From Marinobacter similis (GTDB lineage: Bacteria > Pseudomonadota > Gammaproteobacteria > Pseudomonadales > Oleiphilaceae), in NCBI RefSeq assembly GCF_000830985.1, contig NZ_CP007151.1, positions 1,860,001 to 1,924,000 on the forward strand: a stretch of 64,000 bases of DNA, written 5' to 3'. The notes under the pieces are model-generated. The model had not been told where the DNA came from. It searched no databases and saw nothing but the letters and a program-made list of their open reading frames with translations. Numbering within the stretch: the first letter of the stretch is position 1; each line of letters starts with the position of its first letter. Position numbers and translations under genes: made by a program. Positions 46,871 to 56,688 of this stretch are shown one piece after another.

Positions 46871-47755
46871 CTTCCTGCTCGGCCTTTTCGGCGGCGGCCC
46901 GGGCAGCTCCTCGGCTTCCTGCTCGACCATCGCCGGGGTTTCCAGTGACACCCGGCCAAGGGTGCCGGCCCGGAATTCATTCAACAGCACCTCAGACACC
47001 TTGTGCAGGTCTGGTACGCCGCCGCGACCAAAGAACCGGCGTTTGGCGGCAATGCCGTCCATCACTGCCAGACCATCCACCGGTAGCTCCTCAAACCCAT
47101 AGCGGCTTTTTATCAGTTCCGGATAGGCCTGGCGGAGAAAATCCGCCTCGAACAACGCGACATCTTCAAAGTCCAGCACCGAGCTGCGAATAGCGCCGGT
47201 CACTGCCAGCCGATAGCCGCAGGCCTCCGGCGACAGCTTGGGCCAGAGGAAGCCGGGGGTGTCGTAGAGCAGGATGTTGTCCGGCAACTTGATAGCCTGC
47301 TGCGCCCGGGTCACCGCCGGCTCGTTGCCGGTCTTGGCCGCGGGGCGGCCCGCCAGGGTATTGATGATGGTGGACTTGCCGACGTTGGGAATGCCCAGGA
47401 TCATCACCCGCAGGGCGCTTTTCTGGCGGTCGTGGTCGGGGGTCATTTCCTGGGCGAGCTTGAGGATTCCCAGGGCTTCGTTGCGCTGGTTTTGGGTCAG
47501 GGTGATGGTGCGCACCCCCCGCTCCTTTTCAAGCCAGTTCTGCCACTGCTGGGTGATCTCCGGATCGGCCAGGTCTCGTTTGTTCAGCACCTTGATCAGT
47601 GGTTTGTCGCCACGCAGGGAAGGTACCAACGGATTTTCGCTGCTGAACGGGATGCGCGCATCCAGCACCTCAATGATGAGGTCCATCTGCGGCATGACCT
47701 GCTTGATCTCCTTGCGGGCCTTGTGCATGTGCCCTGGAAACCAGTTAATAGCCAT
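46821..47755 (-). CDS. YlqF/RbgA-type circularly permuted GTPase, frameshifted near its end
   Basis: About 311 residues after correction. A cytoplasmic GTPase of the kind that assists large-subunit ribosome assembly. G motifs appear in permuted order: NKRDLAD (G4, about 58-64), GIPNVGKST (G1, about 120-128), then DTPGFLWPK (G3). The start MAINWFPGHMHKARKEI is diagnostic. The open frame continues to 46619 with an implausible tail; adding one G near 46907 instead gives EEAARAAAEKAEQEATKEKG and a lysine-rich end stopping at 46821, the usual family ending. Confidence 0.85.
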
Positions 47756-47826
47756 CTCATATACTCCGGAGGTCGTTGGTCGGCGCCATTATGAAGGGGA
47801 ATGACTAAATTTTCACATTTGTTTCG

Positions 47827-47845
47827 GCCCGCCTGTGTGGCGGGC
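47827..47845. repeat. GC-rich hairpin in the ylqF/spy divergent region
   Basis: GCCCGCC-TGTGT-GGCGGGC forms a perfect 7-bp stem within the 241-bp gap between the two divergent genes. It is not placed as a terminator for either; it may be a 5' leader structure. I see no other signal in this gap. Confidence 0.35.
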
Positions 47846-47996
47846 TGAGCGCTAACAGGCCGGAAAATATGTACAAAAAGAAGGGGTATCGGGGTGAAAA
47901 TCGGCGTCGTGATGTTTTAGGGTGTACAGCCTGAACAACACAACTGGCACGAATCGGTGGTTTTAAATTGTGGCCACCCCGATAACGGAGAAGTCT

Positions 47997-48449
47997 ATGA
48001 AGCTCGCAAAGATGTTTGGTACCGCTGTTGTCGCACTGAGCCTGTCCGCGCCTGCGGTTGCACAGCAGGCCGCCGGTGGTCAGCCGGATCAGGTGGATCA
48101 GCTGGCACAGATGGTTGGCCTGTCCGATGATCAGCAGACCGAGATCCGCGGCATCATCGATGAGAAGCAGGACAAGATTGCCAAGCTTCGCCAGGAAGCC
48201 CGCGCTCTGCAGCAGCAGATGCAGGCTGAGATCAAGCCGGAGTACGATGAAGATTCCATTCGTGACAACGCCGAAGAGCTTGGTGATGTAACCGGGGAGA
48301 TCGCGGCCCTGTCCACCCTGATGCAGGCGAAAGTGGACAGCGTGTTTACCGAAGAGCAGCGCAATACCCTGGACAAGCGCATGCAGCAAATGCAGCAGCA
48401 GCGTCAGCAACAGCAGCAGATGATGCAGCAGCAGATGCAGGGTCAGTAA
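47997..48449 (+). CDS. Spy/CpxP-like periplasmic protein
   Basis: 150 residues. A signal peptide (cleavage after APAVA, about residue 22) precedes a helical domain with two LTxxQ-type motifs: LSDDQQTEI (about 42-50) and FTEEQRNTL. The C-terminus is almost entirely Gln and Met (MQQMQQQRQQQQQMMQQQ). The family includes ATP-independent periplasmic chaperones and metal-stress sensors. ATG 47997 is preceded by CGGAG at 47986-47990. Followed by a strong terminator. The Gln/Met tail is unusual and might bind metal, which is speculation. Confidence 0.78.
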   Translation: MKLAKMFGTAVVALSLSAPAVAQQAAGGQPDQVDQLAQMVGLSDDQQTEIRGIIDEKQDKIAKLRQEARALQQQMQAEIKPEYDEDSIRDNAEELGDVTGEIAALSTLMQAKVDSVFTEEQRNTLDKRMQQMQQQRQQQQQMMQQQMQGQ

Positions 48450-48470
48450 ACCGAACGGGTTTCGCTGAAC

Positions 48471-48505
48471 AAAAAAGGCCGCATCCCCGGATGCGGCCTT
48501 TTTTT
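48471..48505. terminator. Bidirectional rho-independent terminator
   Basis: AAAAAAGGCCGCATC pairs with GATGCGGCCTTTTTT around a 4-nt loop. It closes the Spy-like gene (+) and the RND transporter gene (-). Confidence 0.92.
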
Positions 48506-48511
48506 GTGCCT

Positions 48512-51007
48512 TTATTCGGTCGCGCCCGGACCGAAGGGGCGGATGAGAATGATCAGTCTCGGCAGCAGTGTCAGCGCGCCCAATAATGCCATGAACATGG
48601 CGAAGCCGGTGAACAGCCCGAAGTAGATGGTCGGGATAAAATTGGAAAGCACCAGGATCGAGAACCCGACGATAATGGTCAGCGAGGTGTAAAACATCGC
48701 GCGGCCGATACTGCGGTGGCAGCGATGCATAGTGGCAAGATAATCCCGGTCCTTGGCGAATTCGGTCTTGAACCGGTGGATGTAGTGGATGGTGTCGTCC
48801 ACGGCGATGCCAACGGTAATGGCCGCAATGGTGATGGTCATCATGTCCAGCGGAATTCCGAGCCAGCCCATCAGGCCCAACACCGAGCCGGCGGCAATAA
48901 GGTTGGGGGCAATACCTATCAGGGCCAGCTTGAGTGAGCGGAACAACAGCAGGAACATGATGGTGATTACTACGAACACCGCCCCGATGGTCTTGATCTG
49001 GGAATCGAACAGGCTCTGCAGCATGTTGTTGTACATGACGGTCATGCCCGCAAACAGCACCTGATCCTCTTCGTAGCCGAGTTCTGTTGTCAGGTGAGTG
49101 CGGATGCGGTCCAGTAGGGCTTGTCGGCGCAGCTCTGGCATGGTCTCCAGAATCCGGATGCTGAACCGGGCCTGATCGTGCTCCTCGGAAATGTAGGGCG
49201 TCAGCAGGGTGTCCTGCAGATCGTCCGGTACGGCCGCAGGCACAAAGGCCAGTTCCAGTGCGTCCAGCGGCTCGCCCTGATTGATCTGGGCAAGGATCTC
49301 CAGGGTGGTGGTGATCGACAGTACCTTGCCAGTTTCCGGCAGGCTATCGAGGTAATCGTGGACCTGCTCCAGACGTTGCATTTTCTGGTAGGTGTACCAG
49401 GTATCCCGGTATTCCTCGCCGTCGCCACAATCCTCAACAAACGGGTCGCAGCTGCTGGCAAACGGGTCGCTGTCGGTGCTGGCGTTCTCCGGCGCCGGGT
49501 CGTCGGTAATCACGATGTCCAGGGGCGTGGTGCCGCCCAGGCGGTCGTCGATGGTGATCATGCCCTGGTGGATTTCGGTCGACGGCTTGAAGTAGTCGAT
49601 GAAACTGTTTTCCACCGTCAGCCGGCTGACCCCAATGGCACACAGCACGGCGATGACCGCCGAGCCCACCAGCACGCTCTTGCCAAACCGCTCGGTGAAG
49701 CGGGCAAAGGTGTCGGTAAACGGCACCCGGTCGGAGGTGACTGTCCAGTCCGCCTTGGGTGGCAGTAGCCGCAGCAATACCGGGAAGATCAGGAAGGTGA
49801 TCAGGAAGGCCACGGTCAGGCCCAGGGTCATCATCCAGCCGAAGTCGATCACCGGGCGGATGCCGCTGAAGGTAAGGGAGCCAAAGGCGACAATGGTGGT
49901 GATGGCCATGTAGAAGCAGGGTTTGAACATGGCGGCAAGGGTTTGGCGCAGGGTTTCCCGGGGCTCACCCTCGGTGTCGTCATGCTGGAATTCCCGGTAC
50001 CGCACCATCAGGTGAATGGTCAGGGACAGGGTCATGATCAGCAGCAGTGCAATAAAGTTGGCGGAAATCACGGTAACCGGCCACTGGGCCCAGCCCAGGA
50101 AACCGATCATCAGCCACACGGTAAAACCACAGCACAGCAGTGGCACCAGTACCCAGCGCCACTGGCGGAAGATGATAACCAGGGTCAGCACCAGAAACGC
50201 CAGCACTCCCAGCCCGAAGGTGGACAGGTCATTCTTGATGAAGCGAATCATGTCCGACACGATCATAGGCACGCCGCCAAGATGGATCTCGGCGCCGTCG
50301 CGGTAGCTGTCGAGAATGCTTCGCACACGCTCGATGGTGGCGTCGCGCTCCTCGCCCTGGGTTTCGGTGAAGCCGATGAAGGCTTGCTGGGCCGCTTCCA
50401 GTTGTTCCTGCTCGGCAGCCGAGGCATCGTCAGCCTCTACCTTGTCACGCAGCTGGTTCCGTTCCCGCAGCAGTTCAAAATACCGCTCCGGGGTCGGCAG
50501 GTTGACCTGGATGGCGGTGGTCCGGGCATCCTCGCTGATCAGCAGGTTGGGGTAGAGCGGGTTGTCCAAGAGGGCAGTGCGGACGGTATCTGGCGGGACA
50601 TTGTCTTCATCTACGGTCTTGATTTCGGCATCGACGGTGTCCAGGGTCAGCTCGGGACTGTGCAGCAGGGGCACGTTCAATATGCTGTTGGTGGATCCCA
50701 CCGCCGGCAGTGCCTGGAGTTCGTCGCGCAGAGCTTGAAGCCGGCCCAGGCCGGCCTCGGAAAAGAGTTCACCCTCGGGGGTGTAGGTGACGATGAGGAA
50801 GTCGTCGGAGGTAGTGAAGCGACGGTTGACCTTGCGGTACTGCTCCAGCGATCGATCGTTTTCCAGCACCAGAGACTCGGCCGAGGCATCCAGCCGGAAC
50901 TGGCCGAATTTGATGGCTGCTACGGCCAGCAGGAGAGCAAAAATACCAAGAACTACCAGGGGACGAGCAAGGATCAGGCGATCGTACAGGGTACCGAACC
51001 GGTTCAT
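48512..51007 (-). CDS. RND/MMPL-family exporter
   Basis: 831 residues. One N-terminal helix (about 14-31), a large periplasmic domain, a five- to six-helix bundle (about 235-430), a second periplasmic domain and a second bundle (about 650-825): the duplicated architecture of MMPL/RND lipid or drug exporters (COG1033-like). GIAVDDTIHYIHRF holds the Asp pair expected in the proton-relay helix of the second half. An acidic, Cys-containing insert (ASSCDPFVEDCGDGEE) lies in the second periplasmic domain. No membrane-fusion protein or outer-membrane channel is adjacent, so it may work alone, perhaps on lipids. Substrate unknown. Confidence 0.83.
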   Translation of the reverse strand: MNRFGTLYDRLILARPLVVLGIFALLLAVAAIKFGQFRLDASAESLVLENDRSLEQYRKVNRRFTTSDDFLIVTYTPEGELFSEAGLGRLQALRDELQALPAVGSTNSILNVPLLHSPELTLDTVDAEIKTVDEDNVPPDTVRTALLDNPLYPNLLISEDARTTAIQVNLPTPERYFELLRERNQLRDKVEADDASAAEQEQLEAAQQAFIGFTETQGEERDATIERVRSILDSYRDGAEIHLGGVPMIVSDMIRFIKNDLSTFGLGVLAFLVLTLVIIFRQWRWVLVPLLCCGFTVWLMIGFLGWAQWPVTVISANFIALLLIMTLSLTIHLMVRYREFQHDDTEGEPRETLRQTLAAMFKPCFYMAITTIVAFGSLTFSGIRPVIDFGWMMTLGLTVAFLITFLIFPVLLRLLPPKADWTVTSDRVPFTDTFARFTERFGKSVLVGSAVIAVLCAIGVSRLTVENSFIDYFKPSTEIHQGMITIDDRLGGTTPLDIVITDDPAPENASTDSDPFASSCDPFVEDCGDGEEYRDTWYTYQKMQRLEQVHDYLDSLPETGKVLSITTTLEILAQINQGEPLDALELAFVPAAVPDDLQDTLLTPYISEEHDQARFSIRILETMPELRRQALLDRIRTHLTTELGYEEDQVLFAGMTVMYNNMLQSLFDSQIKTIGAVFVVITIMFLLLFRSLKLALIGIAPNLIAAGSVLGLMGWLGIPLDMMTITIAAITVGIAVDDTIHYIHRFKTEFAKDRDYLATMHRCHRSIGRAMFYTSLTIIVGFSILVLSNFIPTIYFGLFTGFAMFMALLGALTLLPRLIILIRPFGPGATE

Positions 51008-51106
51008 GAAGCAACTACTCAGCTGAAAACGAGTGCAGAGTGTGCCACAAAGTGCCGCGAACTGTGACCTTTGGCTGGGCTTTGTTTGGCGCCTGGCGGC
51101 GCCGGA

Positions 51107-52156
51107 TCAGTCGACCGCTTTGACCGGAATCTGCATGGCGTTGTCGACTTGCGGAACCTCTGGCACCGCAAGGCCCAGGTTGTTCTGGTCAAAGACCTTA
51201 TCGGCTCGGTAGCTTGAACGCACCATTGGGCCTGAGGGCACTTCCATAAAGCCTTTTTCCAGGCCCAGCTCCCGGTATCGGTTGAACTCTTCCGGCGTGA
51301 CGTAGCGCTCCACCGGCAGGTGGTTCGGTGTCGGGCGCAGGTATTGGCCGAGAGTCAGGATATCCACCCCGATGGCACGAAGGTCGTCCATGGTTTTCAG
51401 GATTTCCTCTTCGGTTTCACCCAGGCCCAGCATCAGGCTAGTCTTGGTGAGCACGTCGGGGCGATGCTTCTTGGCGTGAGCCAGCACGCTGAGGGTTTTT
51501 TCGTAACCGGCGCGGGGGTCACGTACCCGGCTGGTCAGGCGCTCTACGGTTTCGACGTTCTGGGCGAAGACGTCCAGGCCGGAGTCCACCACCTTCTCTA
51601 CGTGGGGCATCACCGCGTCGAAATCCGGGGTCAGTGCTTCAACGGCTACCTGTGGAGTCCGCTGCTTGATGGCCGACACGCAGGCCGCGTAATGCGCGGC
51701 ACCGCCGTCGTCGAGATCGTCCCGGTCGACCGAGGTCAGAACAATGTAGCGCAGCCCCATCAGCTCCACCGACTTGGCGGTGTTGTCCGGCTCGTCGTGA
51801 TCCAGCCAGCCCTTGGGGTTGCCCGTGTCCACTGCGCAGAACTTGCACGCCCGGGTGCAGACCGAACCCATCACCATGATGGTGGCGGTGCCGGCTGCCC
51901 AGCATTCGCCAATGTTCGGGCAGTGGGATTCCTGACAGACCGTGCTCAAACGGTGGTCGCTGACATTCTTGCGAACGGCCTCGTAACGCTCACCGCCGGG
52001 CATCTTGGCCCGCAGCCACTTGGGCTTGCGCTCTACCGGTTTGGATTCCGAGGTCTCGCCCGAGCTGCGCTTGATACCATCCTTGATGGCGGAAAAGCCG
52101 TGCTCGTTACGGAATTTGGAACCACTGGTAATGCGGGGTTTTACGCTGTCGCTCAT
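51107..52156 (-). CDS. lipA: Lipoyl synthase
   Basis: About 349 residues. A radical-SAM enzyme that inserts two sulfurs into octanoyl domains, acting after LipB. The auxiliary-cluster cysteines [12 protein letters not shown] and the radical-SAM motif CTRACKFC are intact; [16 protein letters not shown] and the RSSYRA terminal motif (with the auxiliary-cluster Ser ligand) are typical. The frame is open upstream to 52207, but the ATG at 52156 ([12 protein letters not shown]) fits the family. It is 30 kb from lipB, not clustered with it. Confidence 0.95.
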   Translation of the reverse strand: MSDSVKPRITSGSKFRNEHGFSAIKDGIKRSSGETSESKPVERKPKWLRAKMPGGERYEAVRKNVSDHRLSTVCQESHCPNIGECWAAGTATIMVMGSVCTRACKFCAVDTGNPKGWLDHDEPDNTAKSVELMGLRYIVLTSVDRDDLDDGGAAHYAACVSAIKQRTPQVAVEALTPDFDAVMPHVEKVVDSGLDVFAQNVETVERLTSRVRDPRAGYEKTLSVLAHAKKHRPDVLTKTSLMLGLGETEEEILKTMDDLRAIGVDILTLGQYLRPTPNHLPVERYVTPEEFNRYRELGLEKGFMEVPSGPMVRSSYRADKVFDQNNLGLAVPEVPQVDNAMQIPVKAVD

Positions 52157-52287
52157 AGCAACGGGACTCTCGTTTGGGCATGCGTCAAAGCGCATGCAAT
52201 GAGGCATTCAAGCAGAAAAAATTGGTCAGTCTTTAAGGGTAATGTCAGGCGGGGCCAGTTACAAGGCGGGTAGGGGCAATCACGGGG

Positions 52288-52319
52288 TTACCGGGCACGA
52301 CATTGGTCGTACCCGGTAA
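52288..52319 (-). terminator. Strong hairpin downstream of metY
   Basis: TTACCGGG...CCCGGTAA (8 bp) encloses ACGAC...GTCGT (5 bp), with a 4-nt loop. It lies 19 bp past the metY stop on the leftward strand. No long T tract. Confidence 0.65.
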
Positions 52320-52337
52320 ATTGGAGACGCTGGCTTA

Positions 52338-53615
52338 TCAGGCCTGGGCGGCGTCCAGCGCCTGGGTGATGTCGGCGATCAGATCATCAACGTGTTCAAT
52401 GCCGATAGACAGGCGAACCAGATCCTCGCTCACACCGGCGCTCTTGAGCTCGTCCGGGCTCAGCTGGCGGTGGGTGGTGGAGGCCGGGTGACAGGCCAGG
52501 GACTTGGCATCGCCGATGTTGACCAGGCGGTAGATCAGCTGCAGGGCGTCGATAAACTTCGCCCCGGCCTGGTGGCCGCCCTTGATGCCAAAACTCAGAA
52601 TGCCGGAGGCCTTGCCGCCGCAGATTTTCTCACAGGTGGCTTTGTACGGGCTGTCGGCCAGCGCCGCGTAATTAACCCACTCCACCGAGGGATGCTGCTG
52701 TAAGAAGTTGGCGACCTTTTCCGCGTTCTCGCAGTGACGCTCCATGCGCAGGGACAGGGTTTCCAGGCCCTGCATGATCAGGAAGGCGTTGAACGGAGCC
52801 AGCGCGGCGCCGGTGTTGCGCAGCGGGACCACACGACAGCGACCGATGAAAGCGGCTGCGCCCAGGGCGTCGGTATAGACCACGCCGTGGTAGGACGGAT
52901 CCGGCTCGTTCAGCATCGGGAACTTGTCGGCACTGGCTTTCCAGTCGAACTTGCCGGAATCCACCACAATGCCGGCAACGGTGGTGCCATGGCCGCCGAT
53001 GTATTTGGTCAGGGAGTGCACGACGATATCGGCACCGTGCTCGAACGGACGGCACAGGAACGGGGTGGCGACAGTGTTATCCACGATCAGCGGGATGCCG
53101 TGACGGTGGGCGATGTCGGCCCAGCGCTGAATGTCCACCACGTTGCCGGCGGGGTTACCGATGGATTCGCAGAACAGGGCCCGGGTGTTGTCGTCGATGG
53201 CCTGTTCAACGGCGTCAAAGTCGTCATGTGGGACCATGCGGCAGTCGATGCCCTGGTTCGGCAGAGAGTGGGCAAACAGGTTGTAGGTGCCGCCGTAGAG
53301 CTGGCTGGTGCTGACGATGTTGTTGCCAACCTTGCAGATGGTTTGCAGGGCATAGGTGATCGCCGCCATGCCGGATGCCAGGGCCAGCGCGCCAATGCCG
53401 CCTTCCAGTTGGGCCATCCGTTCCTCAAGAACACCGTTGGTGGGGTTCATGATGCGAGTGTAGATGTTGCCTTGTACCTTCAGGTCGAACAGATCCGCAC
53501 CGTGCTGGGTGTCGTCAAAGGTGTAGGAGGTGGTCTGGTAGATCGGGGTGGTGGCGGCGTTGGTTGCCGGGTCTCCGCTGAAGCCCGCGTGCAATGCCAG
53601 GGTTTCGAGTTTCAT
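52338..53615 (-). CDS. metY: O-acetylhomoserine sulfhydrylase / aminocarboxypropyltransferase
   Basis: 425 residues. A PLP enzyme of the Cys/Met metabolism family making homocysteine from O-acetylhomoserine and sulfide. The start [28 protein letters not shown], the substrate region [23 protein letters not shown], the PLP-Lys motif [14 protein letters not shown] and the late motif ARFxLSIGIEH-like [17 protein letters not shown] are all typical of MetY rather than MetB (long insert after the Lys). It stands alone. I see no S-box or other riboswitch upstream. Confidence 0.93.
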   Translation of the reverse strand: MKLETLALHAGFSGDPATNAATTPIYQTTSYTFDDTQHGADLFDLKVQGNIYTRIMNPTNGVLEERMAQLEGGIGALALASGMAAITYALQTICKVGNNIVSTSQLYGGTYNLFAHSLPNQGIDCRMVPHDDFDAVEQAIDDNTRALFCESIGNPAGNVVDIQRWADIAHRHGIPLIVDNTVATPFLCRPFEHGADIVVHSLTKYIGGHGTTVAGIVVDSGKFDWKASADKFPMLNEPDPSYHGVVYTDALGAAAFIGRCRVVPLRNTGAALAPFNAFLIMQGLETLSLRMERHCENAEKVANFLQQHPSVEWVNYAALADSPYKATCEKICGGKASGILSFGIKGGHQAGAKFIDALQLIYRLVNIGDAKSLACHPASTTHRQLSPDELKSAGVSEDLVRLSIGIEHVDDLIADITQALDAAQA

Positions 53616-53713
53616 TGCAACTTCCTTGCTTGTGGTTTGTTGAAGTTATTGGTGTTGATCAGCAGTATGCCACAGAGTTTCAAATCGTCGAATGGGCCTG
53701 GTTGTCACACCGG

Positions 53714-54928
53714 TCAAACGAGAGCGCCGTGCACCATCGCTCGCAACTCCTGGCGAATCGGGTAGGTTGAAGAGGGCATGAGCTGGGTCATGAACACCAC
53801 TACCATGTCCTCCACCGGATCGACGAAAAAGTTAGTGCTGGCCAGGCCGCCCCAGCCATATTCGCCCACGGAGCCGATGGTGTGGGACTTGGCCACGTCG
53901 GTTTTGACCGAGAAACCCAGGCCAAAGCCGTTGCCCTCGTAAGGTGTTTCGCTGAAAGCGCCGATCGACAGCGTCGGCAGATCCTGATTGCCAGGCAAAT
54001 GATTGCTACGCATGAATTCCAGGGTTTTTCGGCCGATGATGCGCTCGCCCTGGTACTCGCCGCCCTGGCACAGGGCCTGGGCAAACCGGTGGTAGTCGCT
54101 GATCGTGGACACCAGCCCGCCGCCGCCGGAAAGGAAACCCGGGGTTTTCAGGTAGCGCGAACGCTGCGGATCGTCTTGCAGCTTCATGGTGTCACCCGGT
54201 TGGTGCAGGTAGCAGGCGGCAAAGCGATCCAGCTGAGCCTGAGGTACCTGGAAGCCGGTATCAATCATGCCCAGAGGGTCAAAGATGTGCTCCTGAAAGT
54301 AGTCGTCGAGCGGTTGATCAGACAGCTTCTGTACCAGGTAGCCGAGCACATCGGTTGATACCGAGTAATTCCAGGCGGTGCCGGGTGAATACTCCAATGG
54401 CAGATCGGTCAGCCGATCGACCAGTTTGTCCAGAGTCAGGGTGCCGCTGCCATCCAGTTTGAGCTGGCGGTAGGCGGCATCAACCTCGGTGCGGTCCAGA
54501 AACCCGTAGGTCAGGCCCGACATATGGGTGAGCAGGTCGCGTACGGTCATGGCGCGGGTAACCGGTTGGGTCTCGAAATCCGGCCAGCTTCCGGCTTTGT
54601 AGACTGCCAGATTGCGCCACGCCGGAATGTATTTGTGCACCGGATCGTCTAGCAGGAAGCGCCCCTGCTCATAGAGCTGCATCATGGCGATGGAAGTCAC
54701 CGGCTTGGTCATGGAGTAGATGCGGAAGATGGTGTCGTTCCGTGCTGGCTTGTTGCGCTCTACATCCATCAAGCCTTGGGCGTGGGTCCAGACCACCTGC
54801 CCGTGGCGGGCCACCAGGGTAACGGCGCCGGGTAGCTTGCCGGGCTTGATGTAGTTGTCATCAAGATGACTTGCAATGCGCTCCAGACGATCCAGCGACA
54901 AACCGGCGACAACGTTGGGTTGGGGCAT
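53714..54928 (-). CDS. Serine hydrolase, beta-lactamase/EstB family
   Basis: 404 residues. A class C beta-lactamase fold of the family VIII esterase kind. SxxK is Ser72-Lys75 (YSMTKPV); the Tyr motif is [13 protein letters not shown] (YSV in place of YxN); the late WGG motif ([15 protein letters not shown]) replaces KTG, as in EstB esterases. No signal peptide is evident, so a cytoplasmic esterase is more likely than an antibiotic-hydrolysing enzyme. The ATG at 54928 follows AAGGAG at about 6 nt; the upstream open frame lacks such a site. Confidence 0.85.
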   Translation of the reverse strand: MPQPNVVAGLSLDRLERIASHLDDNYIKPGKLPGAVTLVARHGQVVWTHAQGLMDVERNKPARNDTIFRIYSMTKPVTSIAMMQLYEQGRFLLDDPVHKYIPAWRNLAVYKAGSWPDFETQPVTRAMTVRDLLTHMSGLTYGFLDRTEVDAAYRQLKLDGSGTLTLDKLVDRLTDLPLEYSPGTAWNYSVSTDVLGYLVQKLSDQPLDDYFQEHIFDPLGMIDTGFQVPQAQLDRFAACYLHQPGDTMKLQDDPQRSRYLKTPGFLSGGGGLVSTISDYHRFAQALCQGGEYQGERIIGRKTLEFMRSNHLPGNQDLPTLSIGAFSETPYEGNGFGLGFSVKTDVAKSHTIGSVGEYGWGGLASTNFFVDPVEDMVVVFMTQLMPSSTYPIRQELRAMVHGALV

Positions 54929-55084
54929 GACGGACTCCTTCGGGTAAAACCGGAGCTTATGCCATTCTGACGGCGGCGAGAAGGGTGGCGGCCGGCGGAT
55001 CCAGCCGGGTAGGGAAATGCCGGGATTCACATTCTGAAAGCCAATCAGCACAATGACGCGCCATTCCTCGGGAGGTGACGATAA

Positions 55085-55417
55085 ATGACAAATTGGGTTT
55101 TTCTGGCGTTGGCGATTGTCGCGGAAGTGGTGGCCACTTCGTCGCTGAAGGCGAGTGATGGTTTCACCCGGCTGACGCCCTCGTTAATCGTGGTTGTGGG
55201 CTATGGCGTGGCCTTTTATCTGCTGTCTTTGGCGTTACGAAGCATACCGGTGGGAACCGCCTACGCGATCTGGGCTGGTCTGGGGATTGTTCTGGTGGCG
55301 GCAGCGGGCTGGCTGTTGTTTGACCAGAAACTGGATGCCTGGGGTGTGGTTGGCATGGCGCTGATCGTATCCGGGGTGTTCGTGTTGAACGTGCTGTCCC
55401 GGGCGGGTGGTCACTGA
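55085..55417 (+). CDS. Small multidrug resistance (SMR) efflux protein
   Basis: 110 residues, four transmembrane helices. The membrane-embedded Glu14 ([16 protein letters not shown]), which binds cations and protons, and the motif [15 protein letters not shown] are conserved in EmrE/QacE-type pumps. It works as an antiparallel dimer exporting quaternary cations. A GGAGGTGA sequence (55071-55078) supports the start. It is divergent from the serine hydrolase across a 156-bp gap. Confidence 0.93.
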   Translation: MTNWVFLALAIVAEVVATSSLKASDGFTRLTPSLIVVVGYGVAFYLLSLALRSIPVGTAYAIWAGLGIVLVAAAGWLLFDQKLDAWGVVGMALIVSGVFVLNVLSRAGGH

Positions 55418-55527
55418 CTGGGTGGTGATTCTACAGGTTGGGGTGATACCGCGATCAGACCTGTGGATTTCGTTATCCTGTCGGCTGTGGGTATACTCAG
55501 ATTGCGAGTTTGATCTCTCTATCCTGA

Positions 55528-56337
55528 ATGGGGCGCCACATCAGAGCGATGAACCCTTCCAAGACGTTGCTTGCCGTTCTCTGCGGCTTTTTCCTGTTGG
55601 CTTTCTCGTCTTTCAGTCTGGCAGGTGTGCTTCGTATCCTCGCTCCCGATTTACCGGGCACCTCCGAACCGGGCGGCAAGGGCCGGGATGCCGAAACCGT
55701 CAAGCGAGTGTTACAGCGGTGCGGTTATGAGGCTAAATTCCTGATCCAGCCATTTGGTCGACACATCTTTACCTATCGGGATTCCAATAAAGCCGACGCG
55801 GTGATGACGGTGCCCCTGGGCGCTAAGCTCCCCGGTTACTCTACCGCGGCCTACATCTGGTATCAGAACGGTGCTATTTACGACGCCAATCGCATTCCCC
55901 CAATTACCACTGTGGATGATCTTCGGGGCCGGAAGGTGGTGACCTTCAAGAATGGTATTGAGTTGCTCGAGCTGGAAGATTTTGAGGCCAGTTTGGGCTC
56001 GGTCCTCGAGCTCTCCAACCAGCGGATTCACTCCCACCTGCTGATGCTTGGGCGGGTAGACGCCATTCTTGCCGACGGGCTGATCGTGGCGGAGATCAAC
56101 CGGCGAATTTTGACTTCAACAACTGCCATGCTTGAGTTGGACCAGTTGCCAGACCTGAAATTTGCCCCCATTTTTACACCCACTCCCTACAAACTGGTGT
56201 TCCGCGACCCATCGCTGGCCGAAGCTTTCGATCGCTGTTTTGACCAGGCTTACGCTGACGGTTTGATAATGGCGATCGATGAGAAGTATATAGGTCGGTT
56301 CCAGCGAGCGCTGGGTTATCGTTACCTGGGATTCTGA
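55528..56337 (+). CDS. Periplasmic solute-binding protein, family 3-like
   Basis: About 262-269 residues. A signal peptide (LLAVLCGFFLLAFSSFSLAG, cleaved near residue 33) and a Venus-flytrap fold follow: RILAPDLPGT, the TVDDLRGRKVVTFKNG hinge typical of family 3 proteins, and a C-terminal AFDRCFDQAYADG helix. No ABC permease or ATPase is adjacent, so it may be a stand-alone sensor or an orphan; similar orphans are common in Marinobacter-like genomes. The start may be 55528 or ATG 55549; neither has a strong ribosome-binding site. Confidence 0.75.
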   Translation: MGRHIRAMNPSKTLLAVLCGFFLLAFSSFSLAGVLRILAPDLPGTSEPGGKGRDAETVKRVLQRCGYEAKFLIQPFGRHIFTYRDSNKADAVMTVPLGAKLPGYSTAAYIWYQNGAIYDANRIPPITTVDDLRGRKVVTFKNGIELLELEDFEASLGSVLELSNQRIHSHLLMLGRVDAILADGLIVAEINRRILTSTTAMLELDQLPDLKFAPIFTPTPYKLVFRDPSLAEAFDRCFDQAYADGLIMAIDEKYIGRFQRALGYRYLGF

Positions 56338-56364
56338 GCTGGTCTGGGATTGGGGAACTTTGGG

Positions 56365-56562
56365 CTAGTGTCCGCCGTCTTCACCGCCATGGCGGCGACG
56401 CTTAAGGTAGTCGTGGATAGAAGGGTAGAAAAACACCGCCAGGCAGGTGGCGAACAAAGACAGGGAGACAGCGACCGTTTTCAGGCTGCTTCCGGCCGAA
56501 AGCAGGCTAACGGTCACCACCAGAACGATCAGGAACAGGGACTCGGCTTGTCGCGATTGCAT
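56365..56562 (-). CDS. Small two-helix membrane protein (hypothetical)
   Basis: 65 residues. Two hydrophobic segments (SLFLIVLVVTVSLLSAG, about 8-24, and TVAVSLSLFATCLAVFFYP, about 29-47) are followed by a basic, His/Gly-rich tail. It resembles many short inner-membrane proteins and is not assigned to a family. No clear Shine-Dalgarno is visible. It lies convergent with the solute-binding protein gene. Confidence 0.5.
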   Translation of the reverse strand: MQSRQAESLFLIVLVVTVSLLSAGSSLKTVAVSLSLFATCLAVFFYPSIHDYLKRRRHGGEDGGH

Positions 56563-56688
56563 GATGTGAACTAACCAGAAAGAGTTCAGGGAGCCAGAGT
56601 CTGATATTACCGCAATAGCCTGGTCTTGATTGTCAAAGGTTGTGTAATTTGCCCGTCGGTTGGTAAACGATTGCTCGATGGGTGCGCC

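Noticed and set aside
53616..53713. SAM or other riboswitch upstream of metY
   Set aside because: The short leader has no recognisable conserved core or strong stem.
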